Position numbers and translations under genes: made by a program. 59,015 bases of DNA, from positions 1-59,015 of the forward strand of contig JADQBR010000062.1 in the NCBI GenBank assembly GCA_016278515.1. The letters run 5' to 3'. The notes beneath the pieces are model-generated. The model did no database searches, was not told the DNA's origin, and was given only the letters and a program-made list of their open reading frames with translations. Shown in pieces: positions 1-8,194 of the stretch (its first letter is position 1; each line of letters begins with the position of its first letter). This DNA is from Bacillota bacterium (GTDB lineage: Bacteria; Bacillota; JADQBR01).

Positions 1-53
1 GAAAAGTATTTATTCCTGAAGATATAGTAAAAGAATGGCAACCTAGGATATAA
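1..53 (+). CDS. 3' end of an unidentified gene (partial)
   Basis: An open frame runs in from the left edge and stops at TAA 51-53, giving only about 17 residues ending PEDIVKEWQPRI. A stem-loop follows directly, as expected behind a gene. Nothing can be said about function from so short a tail, and a chance open frame is possible. Confidence 0.35.
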   Translation, partial: KVFIPEDIVKEWQPRI

Positions 54-65
54 GGATGAGTTATT

Positions 66-98
66 AATAAATGACCCGTTAGATTAGGGTCATTTATT
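66..98 (+). terminator. stem-loop behind the partial gene
   Basis: AATAAATGACCC (66-77) pairs perfectly with GGGTCATTTATT (87-98) around a 9-nt loop. The stem is 12 bp but only a short T-rich stretch follows, so it is a moderate intrinsic terminator or a bidirectional one. Confidence 0.6.
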
Positions 99-164
99 GT
101 TTGCATAACTGACTTTGGGAAAAGTGACTTTGGTCCCGAGTTATAGATGTTCGATGATAAACCG

Positions 165-193
165 TTGACAGATGAGAAACATTTTCATATAAT
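165..193 (+). promoter_or_regulatory. consensus sigma-A promoter for the iron uptake cluster
   Basis: TTGACA (165-170) and TATAAT (188-193) are both perfect matches with a 17-bp spacer. Transcription would start near 200, giving a leader of about 80 nt before the FTR1 gene. A second, weaker candidate is TTGCTT (230-235) with GATAAT (254-259), whose -10 would lie inside the Fur box. Confidence 0.8.
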
Positions 194-252
194 TTAGTTG
201 TGACACAAAACCCATGTGTTTGCTGGGAGTTGCTTTTCTTTTAGCTAACAAA

Positions 253-267
253 TGATAATAATTATCA
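253..267 (+). promoter_or_regulatory. perfect 7-1-7 Fur box
   Basis: TGATAATAATTATCA is an exact 7-1-7 inverted repeat matching the Gram-positive Fur operator. It lies just upstream of the Shine-Dalgarno site of the FTR1 gene, so ferric uptake repression of the whole iron cluster is expected. It lies about 60 bp downstream of the strong promoter's start point, so repression would act as a roadblock or on the second promoter. Confidence 0.85.
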
Positions 268-282
268 ATGAGGAGGATTTTG

Positions 283-1509
283 ATGCTTATAGCAAAGAGG
301 AATTTTTTTTCAGTATTAATTCTTACTATTATTAGTTTAGTAATTCTTTCCGGAACAGCAATGGCCGCTGTAAATTGGAGTAATGTAGCAGAAGCTGTGG
401 GAGAGCATTTAAACCAGGCACAAGAGAGATATGAGCAGGGTGATTATTCTGGAGCCAAAGGCGCCGTAGACCAAGCCTATTTTGGCCCGTTTGAAGAGAC
501 GGGGATGGAGGCTGCTGTGAGAATGAAGATTTCTGCCCGCCGCTCTTTTGAGCTGGAATATGGTTTTACGGAGTTAAAACAATTGATAGATCAGCGGGTA
601 AGTACTGAACAATTAGATCAGGCAATTGTAAGCCAAACACAAGCAGTAAAGAATACAGCAATTGAAATGGGTGGAAAAGCCCAAACGCCGTGGAGCAGCT
701 TTGTTTACTCTTTTCTAATTATATTACGTGAAGGGTTTGAAGCCATCCTGATTATTGCGGCAATTATAGCATATCTAACTAAATCCGGTAACAAAGATAA
801 AGTAAAGGTTATCTATCAAAGTGTAATAGTGGCATTGTTAGCCAGTGTTGCAACGGCATTTGCTTTTAGATATGTAATTAATATTAGCGGCGCCGGACAA
901 GAGATCATGGAAGGCATTACTATGCTATTGGCCATGGTAGTACTATTTTTTGTTAGTTATTGGTTAATCAGCAAAGTCGAAAGTGACAGGTGGCATAGGT
1001 ACATAGAGGGAAAAATTCAACATTCAGTTGGTACCGGCAATGGTCTAGCACTGTGGTTTACGTCCTTTTTAGCCGTTTACCGAGAAGGAGCCGAGACAGT
1101 TCTCTTTTACCAGGCCATGTTCGCTGACCTTCAAGGAAGTTACATCCCGGCTATTTTAGGATTTGTGGTTGGTTGTATGGCTTTAGTCGTTATTTACTTT
1201 GTTATTAGAGCGGGAAGCAAGAAAATACCATTAAAACCTTTCTTTATTGCTACCAGCGTTCTGCTCTATTACATGGCATTCGTATTTGCCGGAAAAGGTG
1301 TTAGGGAGTTACAGGAAGGTGGTTTAATTGGTGATACTCTAATAAACGGGTTTCCCACCATTGACTTTATTGGTGTATATCCGTCCTGGGAAAGTGTTGT
1401 ACTCCAGAGTGTGTTACTAGTTGCAGTAATAATAGGAATAATTTATCAGCTAGTCAAAAATAAAGGCGGAGGTGATGCAAAAGACAATCAGTGTAAAGCA
1501 AGTTCGTAA
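283..1509 (+). CDS. FTR1-family iron permease
   Basis: This 408-residue membrane protein belongs to the FTR1/EfeU iron permease family, which moves iron across the cytoplasmic membrane. It has an N-terminal signal-like segment ending near AMAA, an extracytoplasmic helical region of about 110 residues, then the permease part with the two hallmark REGxE motifs at residues 149-153 (REGFE) and 267-271 (REGAE). The start at 283 is preferred over an in-frame ATG at 268, because AGGAGG (271-276) is correctly spaced for 283 and would lie inside the longer reading frame. It is the first gene of a Fur-box-controlled cluster whose order matches the p19 iron system of Campylobacter. Confidence 0.93.
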   Translation: MLIAKRNFFSVLILTIISLVILSGTAMAAVNWSNVAEAVGEHLNQAQERYEQGDYSGAKGAVDQAYFGPFEETGMEAAVRMKISARRSFELEYGFTELKQLIDQRVSTEQLDQAIVSQTQAVKNTAIEMGGKAQTPWSSFVYSFLIILREGFEAILIIAAIIAYLTKSGNKDKVKVIYQSVIVALLASVATAFAFRYVINISGAGQEIMEGITMLLAMVVLFFVSYWLISKVESDRWHRYIEGKIQHSVGTGNGLALWFTSFLAVYREGAETVLFYQAMFADLQGSYIPAILGFVVGCMALVVIYFVIRAGSKKIPLKPFFIATSVLLYYMAFVFAGKGVRELQEGGLIGDTLINGFPTIDFIGVYPSWESVVLQSVLLVAVIIGIIYQLVKNKGGGDAKDNQCKASS

Positions 1510-1563
1510 TAATTGCATCAGTACTTCTAAACATTAATTTACTTTTGAGAGGAGATTTTAATC

Positions 1564-2166
1564 ATGAAAAAAAAGATTGTACTATTGGTTATAATGCTTT
1601 CAGTTGCTGCTTTATTGGTTGTGGGTTGTGGAGGTAGCCAAGATACTGTTGGACAAAACGAAGGTGAAGATGCTGCAGGTGGGGATGCTGCTCCAAATGG
1701 TTTCAAGGAATACCCTGTTGGAGATGAAGTGCAAGTTGAAGGTATGAATATAGCAGCGGTATATTTTCAACCCGCATCCATGGAACCAAAGGCTAAGGCC
1801 GGTATACCCGTTGAGGAAGCAGATATTCATATAGAAGCTGATATAGCTGCTTTGAAAGATAACCCTAGAGGTTTTGGGTTTGGAGAATTTGTACCGTATT
1901 TAACGGTTAAATATAAATTGGAAAACTTGGATAGTGGTGAAAATCGTGATGGGAGTTTTATGCCTATGAACGCTTCAGATGGCCCCCACTATGGTGCAAA
2001 TATAAAGATGCTGGGTGCTGGCAATTATAAATTGACCTACTTAATTTCTGCACCGACAGATTACTTATTACATGCTGATGATGTTACCGGCGTACCCGAT
2101 GCAACTTGGTGGAGAAAGCCTCTAGAAATTAGTTGGGACTTTAATTTTATCCCGAGAAAGTGGTAG
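1564..2166 (+). CDS. P19/Tp34-family iron-binding lipoprotein
   Basis: A 200-residue exported lipoprotein of the P19/Tp34 (iron transport, copper-assisted) family. The signal peptide ends in the lipobox VVGC with the lipidated cysteine at position 22, followed by an acidic glycine-rich linker. The mature part has family features such as the MEPKAK stretch, the GFGFGEFVPYLTVKY strand and the MPMNASDGPHYG region, whose Met and His residues provide metal ligands in relatives. It probably binds iron outside the membrane and hands it to the FTR1 permease encoded 54 bp upstream. In a Gram-positive cell the lipid anchor replaces the periplasmic location. Confidence 0.9.
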   Translation: MKKKIVLLVIMLSVAALLVVGCGGSQDTVGQNEGEDAAGGDAAPNGFKEYPVGDEVQVEGMNIAAVYFQPASMEPKAKAGIPVEEADIHIEADIAALKDNPRGFGFGEFVPYLTVKYKLENLDSGENRDGSFMPMNASDGPHYGANIKMLGAGNYKLTYLISAPTDYLLHADDVTGVPDATWWRKPLEISWDFNFIPRKW

Positions 2167-2264
2167 CTAAATAAGATTGATTCTCCAGGGTGGTTTAACT
2201 GCTCTGGGGTTTCAACTGATTAAATGGTTTACCAGGTAGTTAGATATATGCGGGGGGTGATAAA

Positions 2265-3473
2265 GTGCTAAATAGCATAGCACTGGCAATAGACGCTGGA
2301 ATAAACGCATCTGTTTTATTAGCACTTACCTATCTAGTGATCAGAAATAAGAGAGTAATGTTTTCTTCCGGTATAATAGGCATATTCATTGGTTCGGCGG
2401 CCATGTTTGTACTGATGATTATGGGTGATAGGGAATTAATGGATATGGCTATTGACTTGACAGTGCTTATTGCAACATTGGCTGTGATTATTGGAAGTTT
2501 AACGAACAGAGAGGCGCTTTTTTCAAAAACTATTTTCATTTATGGAGCATTAGTGCTGGCCGAAGGCACTTATAAGTTCTTGCTTTATCCGCGGAATATA
2601 TTTATTCAAACGAAGAGTTATCTAAACACAGACTTACTGCTTATTATTATGGGCGCTACCGTCGGCCTAACATTGCTGCTTGCCATTGCTGGTGCAGTAG
2701 CTAAAACAGGCTTGGCGGGTGGCAAGTCTTGGCACAGGTTTTATATTGTTGGTGTAGCTATTCTTGGGCTCGAACCGTTAGTTCAAATAGTTCGTTATGT
2801 CTTTGTTTCAGGTTTATTGCCTCTAACAGACCTAGTTATGATCGTGCTGATACCTATTATTAACAATATGGGATTCTTTCAATATTTAGTCTTTGCTATT
2901 ATGCTCTGGTTTGTTGCATTAGTGTTTAATGACTGGAGAAGGATAAAGCCGGCAGTGGCTTTTAGTAATCCAGCTGACAAGAGAAAGTTTTATGCTAATA
3001 AACTTGTTTTTAAAAGGTGGATTAATAGTATTGCAGCGTTGATTCTGATATTATCGTCTGTTTTGGCAGGTAATTATGCTTTAGCCAATCAAAAAGTGGA
3101 ACTTTCACCTGCCCAGCCTATAACAGCGGAGGAAGGGAAAGTTGTTATTTCTCAAGACACTGTAAATGATGGTGCATTGCATCGTTTTGCTTATTCCGCC
3201 AGTGGAGGAGTTGAGGTGCGATTTTTGGTAATCCACAAAGGCTCAAGTATATATGGTATTGGGCTGGATGCGTGTGACATATGTGGGACAGCAGGGTATT
3301 ATCAACGTAAGGATAATGTTATTTGTGCCAACTGTGATGTCATCATTAGCACTCCGACTATTGGTTTCCCGGGAGGTTGCAACCCGATTCCCTTGGAATA
3401 TGAAAAAAACGATAATACAGTGACTATTGCAGTTGACCAATTAGAAAAAGCCTCTAAAGTATTTGCTCAGTAA
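2265..3473 (+). CDS. DUF2318 Fe-S-type membrane protein of the P19 iron system
   Basis: A 402-residue protein with about eight hydrophobic membrane segments in the first 280 residues and a soluble C-terminal DUF2318 domain. The domain contains CDIC at residues 337-340 and further cysteines in the motifs CANC and GGCNP, suggesting metal or redox centre binding. Proteins of this family sit next to P19 and FTR1 in several bacteria and are thought to help iron reduction or delivery; the exact reaction is not established. The start is GTG 2265 behind a GGGGGG-type ribosome site. A G-rich hairpin near 2183-2210 in the gap may tune expression after the lipoprotein gene. Confidence 0.8.
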   Translation: MLNSIALAIDAGINASVLLALTYLVIRNKRVMFSSGIIGIFIGSAAMFVLMIMGDRELMDMAIDLTVLIATLAVIIGSLTNREALFSKTIFIYGALVLAEGTYKFLLYPRNIFIQTKSYLNTDLLLIIMGATVGLTLLLAIAGAVAKTGLAGGKSWHRFYIVGVAILGLEPLVQIVRYVFVSGLLPLTDLVMIVLIPIINNMGFFQYLVFAIMLWFVALVFNDWRRIKPAVAFSNPADKRKFYANKLVFKRWINSIAALILILSSVLAGNYALANQKVELSPAQPITAEEGKVVISQDTVNDGALHRFAYSASGGVEVRFLVIHKGSSIYGIGLDACDICGTAGYYQRKDNVICANCDVIISTPTIGFPGGCNPIPLEYEKNDNTVTIAVDQLEKASKVFAQ

Positions 3474-3485
3474 CGGGGGGATCTT

Positions 3486-4772
3486 ATGTTTTTTAGGATG
3501 TTAAAGAAGTCTTTTCTTCAAGGTAAGAAAAACAAATTATTAGCCATAGTAACCATTGCGTTTGGTGCCACATTAGCAAGTGCGGTATTAAGTGTTTCCC
3601 TGGATATTGGTGATAAAGTTAATAAAGAACTAAAGAGCTACGGTGCTAACTTAATAGTAAAGCCTGAGATGGAAGCCCTGCCTCTTGATATGCCTGGTAT
3701 TAAGATAGATCCTTTGGCTGATCAACGTTATATTTCTGAAGATGAATTACCAAATATCAAGATGATTTTTTGGCGCAATAATATTTTGGGTTTTGTACCG
3801 TCTTTATCTACGTCAGTTTTTATTGAAGAGCAAGAGGTTAAGCTTACGGGCACCTGGTTTAATAAGAAGATGGTTATTCCCACTGGTGAGACATTACGCA
3901 CAGGAGCGAAAAGCATCAAGACATGGTGGGATGTAAATGGCAATTGGCCTGCGGACAATAATGAACCAGAAGCATTGGTACAACAAAAATTAGCCCAAAG
4001 GTTAAATATTGCTAACGGGGACAAATTTGCAGTTACTCTTACTACAGAACAAGGCAGGAAAACTTCTCAACTGAAGGTTGTAGGTATCGTAAGCACCGGG
4101 TCAAATGAGGGCGGCATATTCGTTCCTTTAAATTGGCTGCAGGAGCAGTTAGGAAAGGATAATCAAGTTCAGCAAGTAGAGGTGAGTGCCCTAACTACTC
4201 CTGAAAATGCCTTGGCAAGAAAGGCCGCAATGGATTTAGACAGCCTCAGTAGTGATGAATTTGAAACCTGGTATTGCACGGCATATGTGGACAGTATTGC
4301 GTATCAAATTGAAGAAGCTATACCTGGGGTGGAAGCGAAGCAGTTGCGTCAAGTTGCCCAGTCTGAAGGGAAAGTGCTCAGTAAAATCCAACTGTTAATG
4401 GCATTACTTACTGTTGTGGCCTTGATTAGTTCCATACTGGGTATTTCTAATTTGATGACGGCTAGTGTATTGGAGCGTAGTAAGGAAATTGGCCTTTATA
4501 AAGCCTTAGGTGCGAATAACTTACCAGTTATCTATTTATTTATGGCAGAGGCGTTAGTAATAGGCCTGATAGGTGGACTAGTCGGATATGGAATCGGTTT
4601 TGGGTTTGCACAGATTATCGGGAAAAGTGTCTTTTCGTCCACCATTGCATTTAAACCCTTAGTTATTCCCATAGTACTACTGCTATCCACCGGTGTAGGT
4701 ATATTGGGTACAATTTCTGCAATGGGTACTATAGTAAAGCTGCAGCCGGCAGAAGTTTTACATGGGAGGTAA
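3486..4772 (+). CDS. FtsX/MacB-type ABC transporter permease 1
   Basis: A 428-residue permease with one N-terminal membrane helix (about residues 17-38), a long extracytoplasmic MacB-like core domain, and three C-terminal helices, the classic FtsX-like layout. The cytoplasmic sequence LERSKEIGLYKALGAN is the family's conserved coupling loop. It starts 12 bp after the DUF2318 gene and is followed after 3 bp by a related permease, so the two should form a heterodimer driven by the ATPase at 5908. The placement in a P19/FTR1 cluster suggests a role in iron handling outside the membrane; the transported species is unknown. Confidence 0.9.
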   Translation: MFFRMLKKSFLQGKKNKLLAIVTIAFGATLASAVLSVSLDIGDKVNKELKSYGANLIVKPEMEALPLDMPGIKIDPLADQRYISEDELPNIKMIFWRNNILGFVPSLSTSVFIEEQEVKLTGTWFNKKMVIPTGETLRTGAKSIKTWWDVNGNWPADNNEPEALVQQKLAQRLNIANGDKFAVTLTTEQGRKTSQLKVVGIVSTGSNEGGIFVPLNWLQEQLGKDNQVQQVEVSALTTPENALARKAAMDLDSLSSDEFETWYCTAYVDSIAYQIEEAIPGVEAKQLRQVAQSEGKVLSKIQLLMALLTVVALISSILGISNLMTASVLERSKEIGLYKALGANNLPVIYLFMAEALVIGLIGGLVGYGIGFGFAQIIGKSVFSSTIAFKPLVIPIVLLLSTGVGILGTISAMGTIVKLQPAEVLHGR

Positions 4773-4775
4773 ATT

Positions 4776-5894
4776 ATGCTTAAGTTACGGATGTACTTAC
4801 GTTTATTAAAAAGAGCTGTAACCAAAAGAAAGTCCAGGATGATTATTTCTTTGCTGGCAATTTCTTTAGGAGCTGCAGTGATATCTGCCTTGGTTAGTGT
4901 TTATTACGATATGGGTGTAAAGATGCGTAAGGAACTCAGAACTTACGGCGCCAATGTGGTGGTTGCACCTTCTCCTAAAAATAACTTTATTTCCACTAGA
5001 GAATTAGAAAGTGTTATGGACACTCTGCCAAAAGACAATTTAATAGGATATGCGCCATACATTTATGGGGTAGTTAGGACAGGGGATAGTAGGCTAGTAG
5101 CTGCAGGTACAGACTTCACACAAGTGAAGAAAGTTAGCCCCTATTGGCATGTTCAAGGTCAGTGGCCTGACAGTGACAATAGTATCTTGGTGGGCATAGC
5201 AGCCGCCCGGCAGTTAGGTGTAGAAACAGGCGATAGTATTGTAATAATGGCTGAGGAGAATAAGCAATGGCTAAAGGCTGAGGTTACAGGAGTGGTAGAG
5301 ACGGGTGGAACCGAAGACAATCAAATTATTATGTCTTTAAACAAAGCACAGCATTTATTTGATAAGAAGGGTAAAATTAATATTTCCTATGCGAGTATAA
5401 TTGGGGATGCTGAAACTGTTGAACGATGGACCAATGATTTAGAGAGCGATTTGCGGGTGGAACCGGTAAAAAAGATATCACAAGCAGAAGGAAAGATACT
5501 GGAGAGGATTCGTTCCTTAGTTTACTTAGTTGTAATAATTATTTTAGGATCTACACTACTTTGTGTTACTACCACAGCCATGGCCATGATAATGGAACGT
5601 CGCCAGGAAATTGCTCTTAAAAAAGCGTTGGGGGCTGATAACAAATCTATTATTTATGAATTCTTAGGTGAAAGTACTATTCTTGGGCTATTAGGAGGGG
5701 CTGCAGGCTGGGCAATCGGATTCGGACTGGCTCAGGGTATAGGGTTAAGTGTTTTTAATTCTTTAGTAAGTTTTCGATGGCAGGTTATTCCTGCCGTGCT
5801 GGCAACTGCTGTAATTATGAGCTGTGTAGCGTGTTTAATCCCTATTAATAAAGCCCTTTCGGTTGAACCGGCAGTCACCTTAAAAGGAGAATAG
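4776..5894 (+). CDS. FtsX/MacB-type ABC transporter permease 2
   Basis: A 372-residue paralogue of the preceding permease with the same layout: one N-terminal helix, an extracytoplasmic MacB-like core, and three C-terminal helices. The coupling loop reads MERRQEIALKKALGAD. The start ATG 4776 lies 3 bp past the stop of the first permease, indicating translational coupling. The N-terminal segments of the two proteins share KELxxYGAN motifs, pointing to an ancestral duplication. Together with the ATPase they form the energised part of the iron cluster. Confidence 0.9.
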   Translation: MLKLRMYLRLLKRAVTKRKSRMIISLLAISLGAAVISALVSVYYDMGVKMRKELRTYGANVVVAPSPKNNFISTRELESVMDTLPKDNLIGYAPYIYGVVRTGDSRLVAAGTDFTQVKKVSPYWHVQGQWPDSDNSILVGIAAARQLGVETGDSIVIMAEENKQWLKAEVTGVVETGGTEDNQIIMSLNKAQHLFDKKGKINISYASIIGDAETVERWTNDLESDLRVEPVKKISQAEGKILERIRSLVYLVVIIILGSTLLCVTTTAMAMIMERRQEIALKKALGADNKSIIYEFLGESTILGLLGGAAGWAIGFGLAQGIGLSVFNSLVSFRWQVIPAVLATAVIMSCVACLIPINKALSVEPAVTLKGE

Positions 5895-5907
5895 AGGAGG
5901 TTTCGTA

Positions 5908-6570
5908 ATGAGCGACATAGTAACTCTACAAGATGTTTATAAAATTTATGGCAAGGTACATGCTCTGCATAATATTAATATCTCTATAGCTTCGGGGGAA
6001 TGGGTAGCTGTTATGGGTCCCTCGGGATCAGGTAAAACCACCATGATGAATATTATCGGTTGTATGGATACGCCTACAAAAGGTTCTGTCCAAGTAGATG
6101 GTACTGAGACACACAAATTAAATGGTGCAGCTCTTACAAAACTGCGCCGGGAGAAGATTGGGTTGGTGTTTCAGCAGTTCCACCTGGTACCCCATCTTAC
6201 TGCGGTGGAAAATGTTATGTTAGCTCAATATTATCACAGCATGCCCGATGAAAAGGAAGCGCTACAAGCGCTGGAACGGGTAGGTTTGGCCCAACGGGCA
6301 GAGCATTTACCCAAACAGCTTTCTGGCGGGGAACAGCAGCGAGTGTGTATTGCCAGAGCTTTGATTAATTATCCAAGCATTATTTTAGCTGATGAGCCCA
6401 CTGGTAATTTGGATAAGGTAAACGAACGAATAGTAATCGATATATTTAACCAACTTCACAAGGAAGGACATACTATCATTATGGTTACCCATGACCCAAA
6501 AGTTGGGCAGCTGGCCCAAAGACAGATTGAACTGGATCATGGGCAATTAGTTTACTCGGGCGTAGTCTAG
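5908..6570 (+). CDS. ABC transporter ATPase (MacB/LolD type)
   Basis: A 220-residue ATP-binding subunit with Walker A GPSGSGKTT at residues 37-45, the signature LSGGEQQRV around residue 140, and Walker B IILADEP followed by TGNLD, typical of the MacB/LolD/FtsE subfamily that works with FtsX-like permeases. It is the last gene of the iron cluster and ends before a clear terminator. Campylobacter p19 loci continue with thioredoxin-like genes; these are missing here. Confidence 0.93.
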   Translation: MSDIVTLQDVYKIYGKVHALHNINISIASGEWVAVMGPSGSGKTTMMNIIGCMDTPTKGSVQVDGTETHKLNGAALTKLRREKIGLVFQQFHLVPHLTAVENVMLAQYYHSMPDEKEALQALERVGLAQRAEHLPKQLSGGEQQRVCIARALINYPSIILADEPTGNLDKVNERIVIDIFNQLHKEGHTIIMVTHDPKVGQLAQRQIELDHGQLVYSGVV

Positions 6571-6582
6571 CAGCCCAAGCTT

Positions 6583-6616
6583 AACCTGGCAGATTAATTT
6601 CTAGCCAGGTTTTTTA
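6583..6616 (+). terminator. intrinsic terminator of the iron cluster
   Basis: AACCTGGC (6583-6590) pairs with GCCAGGTT (6604-6611), followed by a T run. It closes the FTR1-to-ATPase unit. Confidence 0.85.
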
Positions 6617-6645
6617 TATTAAAGGAAAAGAACTTATTCTACTTA

Positions 6646-6674
6646 TTGACAGTTTTACGTTGGTCTGATATATT
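6646..6674 (+). promoter_or_regulatory. sigma-A promoter of the sulfur-carrier operon
   Basis: TTGACA (6646-6651) and TATATT (6669-6674) are separated by 17 bp. The position 60 bp upstream of the ThiS-like gene and just after the iron-cluster terminator makes it the likely start of the four-gene sulfur operon. Confidence 0.75.
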
Positions 6675-6734
6675 AATCTTAAATAAAACCAATGAAATAT
6701 ACCGGATTAGTCGGGAATGAGAAGGGGGATTCAT

Positions 6735-6983
6735 ATGAAGATAGTAATTAATGGTGAGAACAAAGAAATAGGGGATAGTGTTACCGTGGGAGATTTACTA
6801 AAAATGGAGAAAGTTCAAACACCTGAATATGTGTCGGTTCAAGTTAATGGTGGATTTGTACAACGTGAAGCATTTGCTACCAGTCGGTTGAAAGACGGAG
6901 ATCAAGTAGACTTTCTCTATTTTATGGGTGGCGGCTCTAAAAAAGGAGGTACTAAAAGTGACTTTATCATCCGAACAGATTGA
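6735..6983 (+). CDS. ThiS/MoaD-family sulfur carrier with masked C-terminus
   Basis: An 82-residue beta-grasp protein of the ThiS/MoaD family. Members carry sulfur as a thiocarboxylate on a C-terminal Gly-Gly. Here the expected glycines appear in the sequence YFMGGG, but the frame continues for about 15 more residues (SKKGGTKSDFIIRTD) before its stop. The operon also encodes a JAMM protease, so the tail is probably cut off to expose the diglycine, as in the CysO/Mec and HcyS/HcyD systems. The start ATG 6735 is chosen over 6717 because GAAGGGGG lies between them. The last 26 bp overlap the next gene. Confidence 0.85.
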   Translation: MKIVINGENKEIGDSVTVGDLLKMEKVQTPEYVSVQVNGGFVQREAFATSRLKDGDQVDFLYFMGGGSKKGGTKSDFIIRTD

Positions 6984-7785
6984 ACGCTATAGCAGGCATA
7001 TTATTTTACAAGAGGTTGGCCTTAAGGGACAGCAGGCGCTGCTTTCCGGCAGTGTACTTATTGTCGGCGCCGGAGGATTGGGATCGCCGGCAGCTTTGTA
7101 TTTAGCAGCTGCAGGGGTTGGAACAATCGGCATAATTGACTTTGACCGGGTGGAATTAAGCAATTTGCAAAGACAGGTTATTCATACTACAGAAGATGTG
7201 GATAAACTGAAGGCAGAATCAGCTGCTGCCACAATAAAAGCTATTAATCCCGATGTTAAAGTAAGGGTCTATTCCCAGCGATTAACTGCTGATAATGCTG
7301 TGGACCTGATATCCGAATACGATTTCGTAATTGATGGAACGGATAACTTTCCAACTAAATTTTTAATCAACGATGCTTGCTACTTTGCGGATACAACTTA
7401 TTCACATGCTGGTATTTTAAGATTTCAGGGACAGACCATAACGGTTAACCCCGGCAAGAGTGCATGCCTCCGATGCTTATTTCCAGCACCTCCGCCTAAA
7501 GATGCTGTGCCCACTTGTTCCCAAGCCGGTGTACTTGGAGTATTGGGTGGTGTAGTAGGAACGTTTCAAGCCACTGAAGCCATTAAGTATTTAATAGGTG
7601 AAGGGGAACTGCTTTATAACCGATTGTTAACCTATGATGCTTCACTAATGCGGACTCACGCCATTAAGGTGCAGCCTAACACAGACTGTCCTATTTGCGG
7701 GTCCAAGCCGACAATAACTACACTTCAAGAAGAGGAACAGGTCGCTTGTGATATTAAAAACTCAGTTGGTGCGACTAATGCTTAA
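6958..7785 (+). CDS. ThiF/MoeB/HesA-family adenylyltransferase
   Basis: A 275-residue E1-like enzyme that adenylates the C-terminus of a ThiS/MoaD-like carrier so sulfur can be loaded. It has the nucleotide-binding GAGGLGSP motif near residue 45, the DFDRVELSNLQRQ motif, zinc-binding pairs CLRC and CPIC, and a cysteine in PTCSQAGVLG at the position used for acyl transfer in relatives. The start is GTG 6958, spaced 8 bp from AGGAGG 6944-6949. It overlaps the carrier gene, so the two are translationally coupled. Confidence 0.92.
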   Translation: MTLSSEQIERYSRHIILQEVGLKGQQALLSGSVLIVGAGGLGSPAALYLAAAGVGTIGIIDFDRVELSNLQRQVIHTTEDVDKLKAESAAATIKAINPDVKVRVYSQRLTADNAVDLISEYDFVIDGTDNFPTKFLINDACYFADTTYSHAGILRFQGQTITVNPGKSACLRCLFPAPPPKDAVPTCSQAGVLGVLGGVVGTFQATEAIKYLIGEGELLYNRLLTYDASLMRTHAIKVQPNTDCPICGSKPTITTLQEEEQVACDIKNSVGATNA

Positions 7786-8194
7786 GCTATCAAAGGAATT
7801 GTTCCAACAGTTAGTTGAAGAGGCGAAGAAACAGAAGCCTCTAGAAGCGTGCGGTTTGTTGGCAGGAAAAAATAATACTGTACTTAAGTTTTACCCCATG
7901 ACAAATGAGGATCAAAGTAGATATCACTATTCCATGGATCCAACTGAGCAATTTACGGTATTAAAGGATATTCAGAAACGTGGATGGGATATATTAGCTA
8001 TTTGGCATAGCCATCCGGACACTCCTCCGAGGATGTCAGAGGAGGATAAAAGATTAGCCTTGATGCCGGAAGTAAATTATGCAATTCTTTCCCTAGCAAA
8101 AGATTTTGAATACCAATTAAAAGCATTCTTTAAAGACACTAATGGAGAGTTTATTGAGCAGGAAGTAAGTATTGCTGAGGAGGGAGTCTTATGA
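7778..8194 (+). CDS. JAMM/MPN+ metalloprotease (Mec/HcyD-like)
   Basis: A zinc isopeptidase-like protein of about 138 residues with the full JAMM signature: Glu23 in EACG, then His77-Ser78-His79-Pro80, Ser87 and Asp90 (numbering from ATG 7778). Prokaryotic members next to ThiS/ThiF genes trim extra residues from the carrier's C-terminus or release the product amino acid from it. The tail on the neighbouring ThiS-like protein is an obvious substrate. The start is uncertain: ATG 7778 overlaps the ThiF stop and has no good ribosome site, while GTG 7748 in the same frame would add ten residues. Confidence 0.88.
   Translation: MLKLSKELFQQLVEEAKKQKPLEACGLLAGKNNTVLKFYPMTNEDQSRYHYSMDPTEQFTVLKDIQKRGWDILAIWHSHPDTPPRMSEEDKRLALMPEVNYAILSLAKDFEYQLKAFFKDTNGEFIEQEVSIAEEGVL

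Noticed and set aside
268-282. Upstream ATG as the start of the FTR1 gene
   Set aside because: It would place the AGGAGG ribosome site inside the coding region and leave no site of its own; ATG 283 fits better.
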